From contig JAGBYN010000104.1 in NCBI GenBank assembly GCA_017628775.1, forward strand, positions 1-27,712: a DNA stretch of 27,712 bases, given 5' to 3'. The stretch's first letter is position 1, and every line of letters begins with the position of its first letter. Source of the stretch: Bacteroidaceae bacterium. GTDB lineage: Bacteria > Bacteroidota > Bacteroidia > Bacteroidales > Bacteroidaceae. The notes below the pieces were generated by a model. That model had not been told where the DNA came from and did no database searches. It saw nothing but the letters and a program-made list of their open reading frames with translations. The translations under genes and the position numbers were made by a program. Positions 8,063 to 16,117 of this stretch are shown here, one piece after another.

Positions 8063-9010
8063 TTACTTCACCCCTGCAACATCCTCAATACGCACCAAAT
8101 TATTGGCAATAGCGTAGATAATTAACCCAGCAGTGGTGTGGATTTGAAGTTTATTGGAGATATTGCGTCGATGGGTGGTCACTGTATGCACAGATAAGCA
8201 CAAAGCATCTGCAATTTCCTTGTTGCTCATACCTCGGGTGAGATTAATAATTATATCTTTCTCTCGGTCGGTTAGTTTTTCCTTATCAGTGGCTTCGGTA
8301 TTGATTTGGTCTGCATAAGTGATTTGCTCACTCAACCTGATTTTTTGTTCCAGGCGCTTCACTGCAGGCACAAACAAATCATCCTCAATACCACAGTGCG
8401 AAGCCATATCCAACTCGCAGGCGATAATTTCAAGCAAAGCGGCATTGAGCAAATGGTTGTTTTTCTGTGGGTAATAGCGAATAATGACATCCTTCAACTC
8501 TTTCAACTTCATCCCTATACCTGCATGCTTGCCTGAAAACGAGGCGATATCAAACTTACGGTCCAAGCAATTCTGCGTGAGTTGTTCAACGTAAGCAAAC
8601 ACCACTTTATTTTCATAAGCCATATGTTTACGCACCTCGCTGAAATAATCGTCAAAGAACTTCACAATAAGCATAGCTATATCATTAGCTTCTGAACAAT
8701 CCAACGCATCAATAAGTTTTCGCCGAATACTGGGCAAATTGAAGTGCAGAAAGTAATCGTGCGCTTGTTTTAAATAGCCAATCAACGATGGCAAACTAAC
8801 AACGCTACCGTCGTAATCACGCCCCGTTACGTAATTCACTACTTCAAGGAATGTTCGCTCGTCAACTTGATGTAAGCGACAAACCTCTGAGACGGTTTGA
8901 TTACCGAACCCGAGCGATATGCCGAAGCGCGCCATAATAAGGATTAAAGCACTGTCTTGCTGCACTAACGTGCTCATTGAATCCGTGAGTTTGTAACTAT
9001 TGTTTTTCAT
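8063..9010 (-). CDS. LuxR-type regulator with Ric/YtfE-like di-iron domain
   Basis: The 315-residue protein has two parts. Residues 1-222 resemble Ric/YtfE/ScdA: an N-terminal helical ScdA_N-like region (about 20-60), then a hemerythrin-like four-helix bundle. Candidate iron ligands are H84, H129, E133, H162, H205 and E209; E. coli YtfE uses H84, H129, E133, H160, H204 and E208, so spacing is almost identical. The conserved Cys-Cys of the ScdA_N region is absent (FGISLGFGNQ here). Residues 245-305 form a LuxR/GerE helix-turn-helix (LTDREKDIIINLTRGMSNKE, then LSVHTVTTHRRNI). The likely role is a cytoplasmic transcription factor sensing nitric oxide, oxygen or iron-redox state through the di-iron site. 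It lies 30 bases after the cyclophilin gene and is probably co-transcribed. Domain calls are strong; the signal sensed is inferred. Confidence 0.85.
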   Translation of the reverse strand: MKNNSYKLTDSMSTLVQQDSALILIMARFGISLGFGNQTVSEVCRLHQVDERTFLEVVNYVTGRDYDGSVVSLPSLIGYLKQAHDYFLHFNLPSIRRKLIDALDCSEANDIAMLIVKFFDDYFSEVRKHMAYENKVVFAYVEQLTQNCLDRKFDIASFSGKHAGIGMKLKELKDVIIRYYPQKNNHLLNAALLEIIACELDMASHCGIEDDLFVPAVKRLEQKIRLSEQITYADQINTEATDKEKLTDREKDIIINLTRGMSNKEIADALCLSVHTVTTHRRNISNKLQIHTTAGLIIYAIANNLVRIEDVAGVK

Positions 9011-9040
9011 GACTAAGGTCCTTTTTTACACTTGAAGATG

Positions 9041-9790
9041 TTATGCCTCAACACATTCAAAAGTCATGCTGATGTCCTCCTTCGGACGATCACCTTTCAA
9101 GGTTTGACACGCCTGAATGCGTTCCACCACATCTAAGCCTTCCACGACTTCGCCAAAAACGGTATATTGGGTATCCAGGAATGGCGTTCCGCCAACAGTG
9201 GTATAGGCAGTGCGTTGCTCTTCGGTAAATGTGGGTTTACCGATCTCTGTGCACTGGCGTTTTGTTTCTTCTATTAACCGATCCTGCAAAAGGGCCAAAC
9301 CTTCGCGATCTCTATTGCGGCGAAGGTCCATAATTTCTGCCTTATGCTTTATGGTCAATGCATTAAACACCGACTGTTCCTGCTGCATCGCCATTTGCTT
9401 TTCGAGTTGTTTGAGTTCGCCATCCTTATAGACCTTACCCCACACGATGTAGAACTGACTACCACTACTTTCCTTTTCGGGATTCATATCATCACCCAAA
9501 CGGGCTGCACTCAAAGCACCGCGTTTGTGATACAATTTCGGGTAAACGATTTCAGCAGGTATGGTATAGCCAGGACCTCCCGTGCCCAACATCTTACCTG
9601 CTGGTGCACCGATACTATCAGGGTCGCCTCCTTGAATCATAAAATCCTTAATAACACGGTGAAAGAGCGTATTATTAAGGGTACCCTCAGCCACCAGTTT
9701 AAGGAAATTATCGCGATGTTTTGGTGTTTCATCGTATAGGCGCACCTTGATGTCGCCCAACGTTGTTTTTATAATAACTAAATTCGACAT
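9041..9790 (-). CDS. Cyclophilin-type peptidyl-prolyl isomerase with insertion
   Basis: The 249-residue product has the cyclophilin signature: FHRVIKDFMIQGGD (residues 43-56), GSQFYIV (110-116) and DTQYTVFGEVVEGLDVVERI in the last third. It isomerises prolyl peptide bonds. No signal peptide is visible, so it is probably cytoplasmic. Single-domain bacterial cyclophilins have about 165 residues. The excess is a charged, Gln/Glu/Arg-rich, probably helical insertion at about residues 118-200, placed between GSQFYIV and the FLDTQYTVFG segment. Such insertions may be common in Bacteroidetes; I cannot check. The gene precedes the di-iron/LuxR regulator by 30 bases. Repeat copy B lies directly upstream, and a TATCTTCG near-consensus -7 element (minus strand, 9847-9840) may drive it. 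Confidence 0.92.
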   Translation of the reverse strand: MSNLVIIKTTLGDIKVRLYDETPKHRDNFLKLVAEGTLNNTLFHRVIKDFMIQGGDPDSIGAPAGKMLGTGGPGYTIPAEIVYPKLYHKRGALSAARLGDDMNPEKESSGSQFYIVWGKVYKDGELKQLEKQMAMQQEQSVFNALTIKHKAEIMDLRRNRDREGLALLQDRLIEETKRQCTEIGKPTFTEEQRTAYTTVGGTPFLDTQYTVFGEVVEGLDVVERIQACQTLKGDRPKEDISMTFECVEA

Positions 9791-9847
9791 AAGTTAATTC
9801 ATTAAGTGATATGTAAAAAATACTTCTGTTTAGGCAGAGCGAAGATA

Positions 9848-10117
9848 CCCTTGACGTCTTAGCAATTGCATACGAGACAGAAACGTTGATTGACGACGGA
9901 CCGACACGGATTAGCGCGATTTGTGGGCGATTTGTTGATGGCCAACACAGGTTAGCACGATTTGCGAGTGGATTGATACGGGCCGACACGGCTTGGCACG
10001 ATTCGTGAGTTGATTGACGACGGGCCGACACAGGGATCGGCCCCTACCTCTCATCTCTCATCTTCTTAACGAGGCGAAGCCTCTTCTCTCATCTCTAAAC
10101 CCTAAACCCTAAACCCT
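9848..10117 (-). repeat. Composite intergenic repeat, copy B (reverse orientation)
   Basis: Read on the minus strand, the same modules as copy A appear in the same order. GGGTTTA heptamers (complement of CCCTAAA at 10099-10117) come first, then the GAGGC-TTC-GCCTC mini-hairpin with GTTAAGA (near 10068-10083), then the boundary GTAGGGGCCGATCCCTG (10038-10054 as complement). About four 42-bp-type units follow (9890-10035), and then the core GCAATTG...GCTAAGACG near 9850-9880. It fills the gap between the cyclophilin and MFS genes. Its heptamers supply the last two codons and the stop of the MFS gene. Confidence 0.85.
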
Positions 10118-11311
10118 CAATTTATTTTGTTCAAAGAATTGTCGCACATATAAATAATACACAGCAACGCCTAAAGCATTGACGATCCAAGCCATCCAGA
10201 AAGCAGCTGTAAAATCAAATTGCTCAGCCACAACACCGCCAAGGAACACACCTAAACCCATCCCCACGTCCCACGACACCAGAAGCGTTGAATTGGCCGT
10301 GCCACGCTGATCATTGCGAGCGATATTGATAAACATCGTCTGAAAGGCCGGGAACATGTGTCCATTACCCAAACCAATAATCAAAGCCGACAAATACACG
10401 CCCCAAGGCTCGTGAACAGCAGCAAAAATAAAGTAGCCCACTAAAGACACCGCCACGCCCAACGAAGCATTTTGAAGCACACGCCCCTTACGTAAAGAAC
10501 GTCCTCCATATAATCTCGAAACAATCAAGCCTAAAGCAATCAGCAGGAAGAACACCCCCGATCCACTCAGCAAATTCAGTTCCTCCTTGGCATAAAGGGC
10601 GATGTAAGTGGAAATCACACCATACGAGAATGAAAGACACGCAAAGCAAGCGCCCATTCCCCATGCATGGATGAGGATAAAACGGTCGAGCGATATTTTA
10701 CGCACCTGCGCACATGAAGGGCGAGGCGATAATTGTAATGTACCCAGGAAATATAAGCCCACGAAAGCCACCACGATTGAGAGGACAAAGAGAAGATTAA
10801 AACTACCCGTACACTCATACAGCCATAACGCAATCATCGGACTCAGTGCCGTAGCGACATTATTACTTAAACCATAATAACCGATACCTTCTGCACGCCT
10901 TGATGAAGGCAGAACATCTATTGCCACCGTACTGTTGGACACGGTGGTCATACCAAATGGCAAACCGTGCAAGGTCCTAAACACTGCAAAAGCTATCAAG
11001 GAACCTGCTAAAGGATAAGCCACGAAGCATAGGGCAAAGAAGAAATAGCTCCAAAACAACACCTTAGCACGTGAAAAAGCATCCACAACATAGCCACTGA
11101 AGGGACGGATCAGCATCACCGTGATGGTGTAACCTGAAAGCGCAATCCCGATCGTGTGTTTGTCGGCATGAAACGTTTCGCTCAGATAAAGCGGTAAAAG
11201 CGGGGTAAGCAACATGAACGAGAAGAAAATCAAGAAGTTTGTTGTCCATACCCTTAAATAATTTCTGTTCCACAACGATTCAGTGTGGTTGACAGAAGCC
11301 TTGCGTTGCAT
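10109..11311 (-). CDS. Major facilitator superfamily transporter
   Basis: The 400-residue protein has about 12 hydrophobic segments, typical of MFS permeases. A loop with DAFSRAKVLFWS lies after the second helix, in the position of the MFS A-motif between helices 2 and 3, and PSSRRAEGIGYYGLSNN fits the sugar-efflux/drug-efflux-like branch. It presumably exports or imports a small molecule across the inner membrane; the substrate cannot be read from sequence. The last codons (RV, stop) fall in heptamer repeats, so the C-terminus was probably reshaped by the repeat. The start at 11311 lies only 16 bases after a hairpin terminator of the efp transcript, so expression may depend on read-through or on a promoter I did not identify. 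Confidence 0.88.
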   Translation of the reverse strand: MQRKASVNHTESLWNRNYLRVWTTNFLIFFSFMLLTPLLPLYLSETFHADKHTIGIALSGYTITVMLIRPFSGYVVDAFSRAKVLFWSYFFFALCFVAYPLAGSLIAFAVFRTLHGLPFGMTTVSNSTVAIDVLPSSRRAEGIGYYGLSNNVATALSPMIALWLYECTGSFNLLFVLSIVVAFVGLYFLGTLQLSPRPSCAQVRKISLDRFILIHAWGMGACFACLSFSYGVISTYIALYAKEELNLLSGSGVFFLLIALGLIVSRLYGGRSLRKGRVLQNASLGVAVSLVGYFIFAAVHEPWGVYLSALIIGLGNGHMFPAFQTMFINIARNDQRGTANSTLLVSWDVGMGLGVFLGGVVAEQFDFTAAFWMAWIVNALGVAVYYLYVRQFFEQNKLRV

Positions 11312-11326
11312 ATAGAAAAGAGCAGA

Positions 11327-11364
11327 AAGGGCGCGTCAAAATTTAAATATCTTGACACGCCCTT
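11327..11364 (-). terminator. Intrinsic terminator after efp (GGGCGTGTC family)
   Basis: AAGGGCGCGTCAA (11327-11339, plus strand) pairs with TTGACACGCCCTT (11352-11364). The single imperfect position is a C-A clash on the plus-strand RNA but a G-U pair on the minus-strand RNA, which supports use on the minus strand for efp. A T-rich stretch (TTTCTGCTCTTTTC) follows on that strand. A poly-T (11368-11376) on the other side could also allow plus-strand use. Confidence 0.75.
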
Positions 11365-11440
11365 CTTATTTTTTTGTAAGATGAAGAACTCTGAAAACCT
11401 GTTATTTCAGAATCCGCCATGAAGTCAAACAAACCAATTG

Positions 11441-12007
11441 TTATGCCTTTACACGGTTTTGGTAAGAACCATCGCGTGTGTCGATTTCAATGATTTCGCC
11501 TTCTTCAATAAAGAGAGGAACGCGCACCTTTGCACCTGTTTCGAGGGTTGCATCCTTAAGTGTGTTGGTTGCTGTATCACCACGAAGACCTGGTTCTGTG
11601 TATGTGATTTGAAGACGTGTCTTAACAGGCATTTCTGCATAAAGAACAGTTTCTGTTGAAGCATCGCTAACAACTTCTACAACGTCGCCTTCCTTCATAT
11701 AATCAACACCTGTGATAAGGTCCTTTGCAATGGGAATTTGTTCGAAAGTTTCGTTGTTCATGAAGATATAGTCAGCACCTTCCATATAAAGGAATTGGTA
11801 AGGACGACGTTCTACACGAACATCTTCGAGAGCTTCACCAATATTGAAACGCTTTTCAAGAACACGACCTGAAACAACGTCCTTCAATGTTGTACGCATG
11901 ATTGTATTGCCCTTACCTGGCTTTACGTGGAGGAAGTCAATACAGAAATAAAGCTTGCCATCCAAACGGATGCAAGTACCTTTCTTGATTTCTTGTGATT
12001 TAATCAT
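11441..12007 (-). CDS. efp: Translation elongation factor P
   Basis: The 188-residue protein has the three-domain EF-P layout and usual length. EF-P binds ribosomes stalled at polyproline stretches and helps peptide-bond formation. The loop that reaches the peptidyl-transferase centre reads KPGKGN, with the tip lysine at residue 32, the position modified in some bacteria. The C-terminal domain has the LRGDTATNTLKDATLETGAKVRVPLFIEEGE pattern of the family (shown here as adjacent short motifs: LRGDTATNTLKDA and TGAKVRVPLFIEEGE). Codon choice looks biased, as expected for a highly expressed gene. A consensus promoter lies about 50 bases upstream and a hairpin terminator about 75 bases downstream, so it may be a single-gene transcript. 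Confidence 0.97.
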   Translation of the reverse strand: MIKSQEIKKGTCIRLDGKLYFCIDFLHVKPGKGNTIMRTTLKDVVSGRVLEKRFNIGEALEDVRVERRPYQFLYMEGADYIFMNNETFEQIPIAKDLITGVDYMKEGDVVEVVSDASTETVLYAEMPVKTRLQITYTEPGLRGDTATNTLKDATLETGAKVRVPLFIEEGEIIEIDTRDGSYQNRVKA

Positions 12008-12053
12008 AAAAGAGTTTATTATGGATATTTATTGCTTCGTTTAATTTCGGTCG

Positions 12054-12082
12054 CAAAGTTACAACTTTTCTTGATAATACAA
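12054..12082 (-). promoter_or_regulatory. Bacteroidetes-type promoter of efp
   Basis: On the minus strand TAACTTTG (12061-12054) matches TAnnTTTG. A TTG (12082-12080) lies 18 bases upstream as the -33 element. The predicted leader is about 40 bases. Confidence 0.75.
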
Positions 12083-12210
12083 CGCACGTAAACGCATTTT
12101 TCAAAGCTTTTTAAAGCGTTTAGCGACTTGAAAAGAATAAGATGTTTCACTTTTCTATTGTTTTTAGATGGTTTTCCTTTTATAATTCGGGAATAGAGTG
12201 GGTCTTGTGA

Positions 12211-12408
12211 CGAATAAGTATAGCGAAACCATGTTGTATTTTTGTCTCTGGTTCGGAGAATTCTATATTTGCGCCTTTGCGTATAAAAAGCTTCACCCTG
12301 AACAGCTTTGAAGCTGGCAAACCATTCCATATTGAATTGGAAGGATATATTCCCCAAGACAACAACACCTCGGGCATGATGTTCTTGCGCCGCATTGAAA
12401 ACCAATAA
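12211..12408 (+). pseudogene. Possible C-terminal gene remnant
   Basis: An open frame ends at the TAA 12406-12408, and its last 39 codons read like real protein: SFTLNSFEAGKPFHIELEGY followed by IPQDNNTSGMMFLRRIENQ. The frame opens just after a TGA at 12208-12210 and has no ATG start; only the late ATGs near 12376-12381 lie in it. A TTG at 12277 would give 43 residues but would be almost leaderless relative to the promoter at 12241. A terminator-like hairpin follows 30 bases after the stop, as after a normal gene. I read it as the tail of a decayed gene or, less likely, a short peptide gene. I do not recognise the family. Antisense frames across it are also open and look less protein-like. 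Confidence 0.35.
12241..12271 (+). promoter_or_regulatory. Consensus promoter with no obvious gene
   Basis: TTTG (12241-12244), a 19-base spacer and TATATTTG (12264-12271) give a complete match to the TTTG / TAnnTTTG promoter pattern. Transcription would start near 12278 and could run to the hairpin at 12438-12470, giving an RNA of about 190 bases. No complete gene with a usual start lies in that interval. Confidence 0.55.
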
Positions 12409-12437
12409 GGCAACGATCGACCTTAAAATAAAAACAG

Positions 12438-12470
12438 CGGGCGTGTCAAGTTTGCATTTTGACACGCTCG
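12438..12470 (+). terminator. Terminator-like hairpin (GGGCGTGTC family)
   Basis: CGGGCGTGTCAA (12438-12449) pairs with TTGACACGCTCG (12459-12470); the only imperfect pair is G-U on the plus strand. The following run (ttgtatatat) is only moderately T-rich, so efficiency is uncertain. Confidence 0.6.
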
Positions 12471-12487
12471 TTGTATATATGGATATC

Positions 12488-12660
12488 GCTTCCTGATTTT
12501 ATAGAGACTATAGACAATCGGAGCTATAGAGGCTATAGATATTTTAGAATCAATGCAAGTTTGGAGACTCTAAAGAGCTTATTGCTAAGATACCAATTAC
12601 AAACGAGATAGGAATATCGAAGCTAACGAGCCGACACAGGGATTGGAGCCTACAACTCTC
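12488..12660 (-). repeat. Composite intergenic repeat, copy C (decayed, reverse)
   Basis: On the minus strand a GAGAGTTGTAGG start (near 12660), CCCTGTGTCGGC (12628-12639), TATCTCGTTTGTAATTGG (core, 12588-12605) and several CTATAG-containing units (12500-12542) follow the order seen in copies A, B and D. The 42-bp tandem part is nearly lost, and sequence identity to the other copies is clearly lower. Confidence 0.65.
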
Positions 12661-12736
12661 AATACCATTCCACACCTTATTTTCTTTTCACGTCACTAAA
12701 TACTCATTTTTATCATGTCCTTTCCCAAAAATATAT

Positions 12737-12744
12737 TAACTTTG
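12737..12744 (+). promoter_or_regulatory. -7 element upstream of the LptF/G-family gene
   Basis: TAACTTTG matches TAnnTTTG. No clear -33 TTG is seen at the right distance. Start of transcription near 12751 would give a leader of about 180 bases, which contains the nested inverted repeats at 12798-12907. Confidence 0.55.
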
Positions 12745-12797
12745 CTCCTTGAACGTGCGTACGCATTGATAATCGTCCGCAAGTGACACTCAAAGTA

Positions 12798-12907
12798 GGT
12801 TCTATAAATCAGCTTGAATCGATTCACGTAAGATTTTTGACAAAAAGATAAGTAAAGCGATCAAGCTCAGAATCAACAAAAAATAAAAAAAACTAAATTA
12901 TAGAACC
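12798..12907 (+). promoter_or_regulatory. Structured 5' leader of the LptF/G-family gene
   Basis: GGTTCTATAA (12798-12807) pairs perfectly with TTATAGAACC (12898-12907). Inside it AGCTTGA-a-TCG (12811-12821) pairs with CGATCAAGCT (12858-12867), leaving one bulged A. The outer helix ends 22 bases before the ATG at 12930. A perfect palindrome TGCGTACGCA lies at 12756-12765 near the predicted 5' end. The arrangement suggests a regulatory leader RNA; no known class is recognised. Confidence 0.45.
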
Positions 12908-12929
12908 CGCCTAAAGCTTTTTGCTAACG

Positions 12930-14873
12930 ATGCTTATAAAAAAACTTGACTTATTCATCCTTAAGAAGTTTTTCCTTGTCTTTTTAGCAGCTTTCTTCAT
13001 CACCCTCTTCGTGTTCATGATGCAATTCACATGGCGCTACGTGGATGAACTGATTGGTAAGGGGCTCACATTAGACATTTTAGGACAATTCTTTTGGTAC
13101 ATGGGCATAACGATGGTGCCCACTTCCCTCCCCCTCGCTGTGCTGCTTGCCTCATTGATTACATTTGGTAATATGGCAGAGCAGTTGGAACTATTGGCCA
13201 TGAAAGCCGCGGGGGTTCCACTCTTGCGCATTATGCGTCCCATATTGCTGGTGGTCATTGTACTTACAGGCGTTTCGTTCATCTTTCAAAACAGCATTGC
13301 TCCCGCTGCCCAAATCAGCATGCGCCAATTGCTGTTGAGCATGAAGCAATCATCGCCGGCACTGGAAATTCCTGAAGGGCAGTTCTACAATGGTGTGCCC
13401 AACGTCAACCTCTACGTGCAAAAGAAAGATGCAGCCAGTGGCATGCTCTACGATGTGATTATCTACAAAACCGACCGCGGCTTTGACCGGGCACAAATTG
13501 TTTTGGCAGATTCGGGTCGCATGGAAATGTCGGCAGATAAGATGCACCTTTTGCTGGAATTGTGGCAAGGCGAACAATTTGAAAATCTACAGGGACAAAG
13601 CGCCTTGGGATTACAAAAATCAGCCAGTGTGCCCTACGACCGCGAAACCTTTGCATACAAGAAATTCATCATCGACTTTGATGCCAACTTCAGTTTGACG
13701 GATGCCGAGGCACTACGAAATATGCCCTCAACTAAGGACATGACGCAGATTGAGCAGGACGTTGATTCACTACAGCACATGATGGACAGTTTGGGCAACC
13801 AATACTACACCACCCTGCGCAGGAATTATTTGCGTCAGCCTGAAATCCGACAGCGCGACTCCGTGCGCTACCTCCAAGCGGTGGCACAGGTGGAGAACAT
13901 TGACTCTATATTGGCACGCGAGAACAAGCGCAAGTTGAGCAATGCCCTACAAAGTGCACGCGACCAAGTACAGTCGTACATGTTCGACCTGGATTGGAAA
14001 GCCGAGAAAATTGAGTATGAAGAGCGCAACGTACGCCGACATTGGATTGAATGGCATCAGAAAATGGCCATGTCGTTGGCTTGCTTATGCTTCTTATTCA
14101 TTGGTGCACCATTAGGTGCCATCATTGGCAAGGGCGGTTTAGGTATGCCCGCTGTCGTTAGTGTCTTAATCTTTATCCTCTACTACATCATTAACACAGC
14201 TGGAATGAAAATGGCCCGAGAAGGGGCGATTGCCATCGTTGTGGGAATGTGGATCAGCACCGTCATTCTGGTGCCATGTGGTTTCTATTTAACATTCATG
14301 GCCAACCGCGACTCCGTGGTGTTCAACAAAGACGCCTACATTCAATTCTTCAAAAAAATCTTTGGTCTGCGCACCAAGCGCACCATCCACAAGAAGGAGG
14401 TTATTTTGTATGAACCCAACTACGAACAACTGATCACCGAAGTGGCAGCACTGAGTCAGGCATTCCAGTACTACCGCGAACGTAAGAAGCTGTATCGCGC
14501 ACCAAACTATATCCATCTATTCTTCCGACGCCGCATCGACCACACCGTTGAAGAATTGAGCAATCGTTTGGAGAATGTGGTTGAGGAATTGTCAAACACA
14601 CGCAACATCCGCATCTTGCGTGAAATAAATAAATTACCGATCATTTACGTCACGGCCCACACCCACCCCTTTGCCCGCAAACGTTACAACATCTTGGTTG
14701 GTGTATGCTTGCCCCTGGGATTGCTCATGTGGATACGTATATGGAGGTTCCGCTTACGCTTAATGAGCGACATCAAGCAAATCGTCAAAAGAATGGACCG
14801 CTTGCATGGTTTAATTGAAGAGGAACTTCAGAAAACCAAACCAAGCACAACGTCCAATACCACTAATAACTAA
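12930..14873 (+). CDS. LptF/LptG-family permease with long C-terminal extension
   Basis: The 647-residue protein belongs to the YjgP/YjgQ family, whose members pair with LptB to extract lipopolysaccharide from the inner membrane. Three N-terminal hydrophobic segments (about residues 13-32, 50-80, 102-122) and three later ones (about 380-400, 408-425, 432-457) flank a periplasmic beta-rich domain, as in LptF/G. Typical E. coli members have about 360 residues. Here the periplasmic part holds an extra helical, charged region (about 262-375), and a 190-residue cytoplasmic tail follows, with a further hydrophobic segment near 588-605. A TTG at 12921 opens the frame slightly earlier; the ATG at 12930 gives the expected MLIKKLDLFILKKF start. 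ribBA follows after 18 bases, so the two are probably one operon. LptF versus LptG cannot be decided. Confidence 0.9.
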   Translation: MLIKKLDLFILKKFFLVFLAAFFITLFVFMMQFTWRYVDELIGKGLTLDILGQFFWYMGITMVPTSLPLAVLLASLITFGNMAEQLELLAMKAAGVPLLRIMRPILLVVIVLTGVSFIFQNSIAPAAQISMRQLLLSMKQSSPALEIPEGQFYNGVPNVNLYVQKKDAASGMLYDVIIYKTDRGFDRAQIVLADSGRMEMSADKMHLLLELWQGEQFENLQGQSALGLQKSASVPYDRETFAYKKFIIDFDANFSLTDAEALRNMPSTKDMTQIEQDVDSLQHMMDSLGNQYYTTLRRNYLRQPEIRQRDSVRYLQAVAQVENIDSILARENKRKLSNALQSARDQVQSYMFDLDWKAEKIEYEERNVRRHWIEWHQKMAMSLACLCFLFIGAPLGAIIGKGGLGMPAVVSVLIFILYYIINTAGMKMAREGAIAIVVGMWISTVILVPCGFYLTFMANRDSVVFNKDAYIQFFKKIFGLRTKRTIHKKEVILYEPNYEQLITEVAALSQAFQYYRERKKLYRAPNYIHLFFRRRIDHTVEELSNRLENVVEELSNTRNIRILREINKLPIIYVTAHTHPFARKRYNILVGVCLPLGLLMWIRIWRFRLRLMSDIKQIVKRMDRLHGLIEEELQKTKPSTTSNTTNN

Positions 14874-14891
14874 CATTTTCATTTAATTCAT

Positions 14892-16106
14892 ATGCAACAA
14901 ACATTTCCCGTATCAACCATAGAAGAAGCACTCGAGGATTACAAGCAAGGCAAATTCCTCGTCGTTGTTGACGACGAAGACCGCGAAAATGAGGGCGACC
15001 TTATCATGGCAGCAGAATGCTGCACCCCCGAGGCTGTAAACTTCATGCTTAAAAACGGACGTGGCGTGCTCTGTGCACCCATCACCCTTGAGCGCTGCAA
15101 ACAATTGGACTTAGACTTCCAGGTGCAACGCAACACAAGTATGCTCGGAACGCCCTTTACGGTTACTGTTGACAAGCTCGAAGGTTGTACAACAGGCGTA
15201 AGCTGTGCCGACCGCTGTGCCACGATCAAGGCTTTGGCTGACCCCAACAGCAAACCCGAAGACTTCGGTCGCCCAGGTCATATCAACCCGCTTTATGCAC
15301 AGGACCGCGGTGTATTGGCACGTGCGGGCCACACTGAAGCTGCTGTTGATCTTTCTCGTCTTTGCGGCTTCCAACCCGCTGCATGTTTAATTGAAATCCT
15401 TAACGAGGATGGCACGATGGCACGTATGCCCCAGCTCCAGGAATTTGCAAAACGCGAAGGTTTGAAGATCATCACCATTAAGGATTTGATTGCTTACCGC
15501 CTGCGCCAGGAATGCTTGGTTGAAAAGGGCGAAGAAGTGGATATGCCCACAGCCTATGGTCACTTCCGCCTCATCCCCTTCCGCCAAAAAAACAACGGTT
15601 TGGAACACATCGCACTCATCAAGGGCGAGTGGGAACCCGGCGAAGAAATTCTCGTACGCGTCCACTCTTCATGTGCCACAGGCGATATCTTCGGCAGTTC
15701 ACGCTGCGATTGCGGCGAACAGCTCCACCGCGCCATGAACATGGTTGAAAAAGAAGGCAAGGGCGTGGTGCTCTACCTCAATCAAGAAGGTCGTGGCATC
15801 GGACTTATGGCTAAGATCGCAGCCTACAAACTTCAGGAAGAAGGATTAGACACGGTTGATGCCAACATCCACTTAGGATATGACCCCGACCTACGCGACT
15901 ACGGTGTAGGGGCTCAAATCCTGAATCTCCTCGGCGTAACAAAAATGCGTCTCATGTCAAACAATCCCGTAAAGCGCGTAGGCCTTGAAGCCTATGGCCT
16001 TGAAATCGTAGAGAACGTACCCATTGAAGTACAACCCAACATCTACAATGAGCGTTACCTCAAAACCAAGAAGGAACGCATGGGACATAACCTCCACTTT
16101 AAGTAA
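14892..16106 (+). CDS. ribBA: Bifunctional DHBP synthase / GTP cyclohydrolase II
   Basis: The 404-residue enzyme makes both precursors of riboflavin. The N-terminal RibB half, which converts ribulose 5-phosphate to 3,4-dihydroxy-2-butanone 4-phosphate, has [16 protein letters not shown] (residues 27-42), GRPGHINPL (126-134) and GHTEAAVDL (146-154). The C-terminal RibA half, which opens GTP, has the zinc ligands C261, C272 and C274 in [20 protein letters not shown], plus GRGIGL (300-305) and the [15 protein letters not shown] motif (356-370). Both halves look complete and active. It follows the LptF/G-family gene by 18 bases. Repeat copy D lies directly downstream. Confidence 0.97.
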   Translation: MQQTFPVSTIEEALEDYKQGKFLVVVDDEDRENEGDLIMAAECCTPEAVNFMLKNGRGVLCAPITLERCKQLDLDFQVQRNTSMLGTPFTVTVDKLEGCTTGVSCADRCATIKALADPNSKPEDFGRPGHINPLYAQDRGVLARAGHTEAAVDLSRLCGFQPAACLIEILNEDGTMARMPQLQEFAKREGLKIITIKDLIAYRLRQECLVEKGEEVDMPTAYGHFRLIPFRQKNNGLEHIALIKGEWEPGEEILVRVHSSCATGDIFGSSRCDCGEQLHRAMNMVEKEGKGVVLYLNQEGRGIGLMAKIAAYKLQEEGLDTVDANIHLGYDPDLRDYGVGAQILNLLGVTKMRLMSNNPVKRVGLEAYGLEIVENVPIEVQPNIYNERYLKTKKERMGHNLHFK

Positions 16107-16117
16107 CGGAAATACAA

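Noticed and set aside
8306..8536. 76-residue plus-strand frame inside the regulator gene
   Set aside because: It is antisense to a well-supported domain (hemerythrin-like bundle) with no independent support.
9729..10031. 100-residue minus-strand frame upstream of the cyclophilin gene
   Set aside because: It is the same repeat (copy B) translated, with the same MSARRQSTHESC-type peptide as copy A.
10099..10117. Telomere-like CCCTAAA repeats
   Set aside because: It is the heptamer module of repeat copy B, comparable to GAGTTGA heptamers in other copies; nothing indicates a replicon end.
12019..12465. 148-residue minus-strand frame and a nested 77-residue frame
   Set aside because: They span the efp promoter and a terminator hairpin, and composition looks random. 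The plus-strand frame ending at 12408 is more protein-like.
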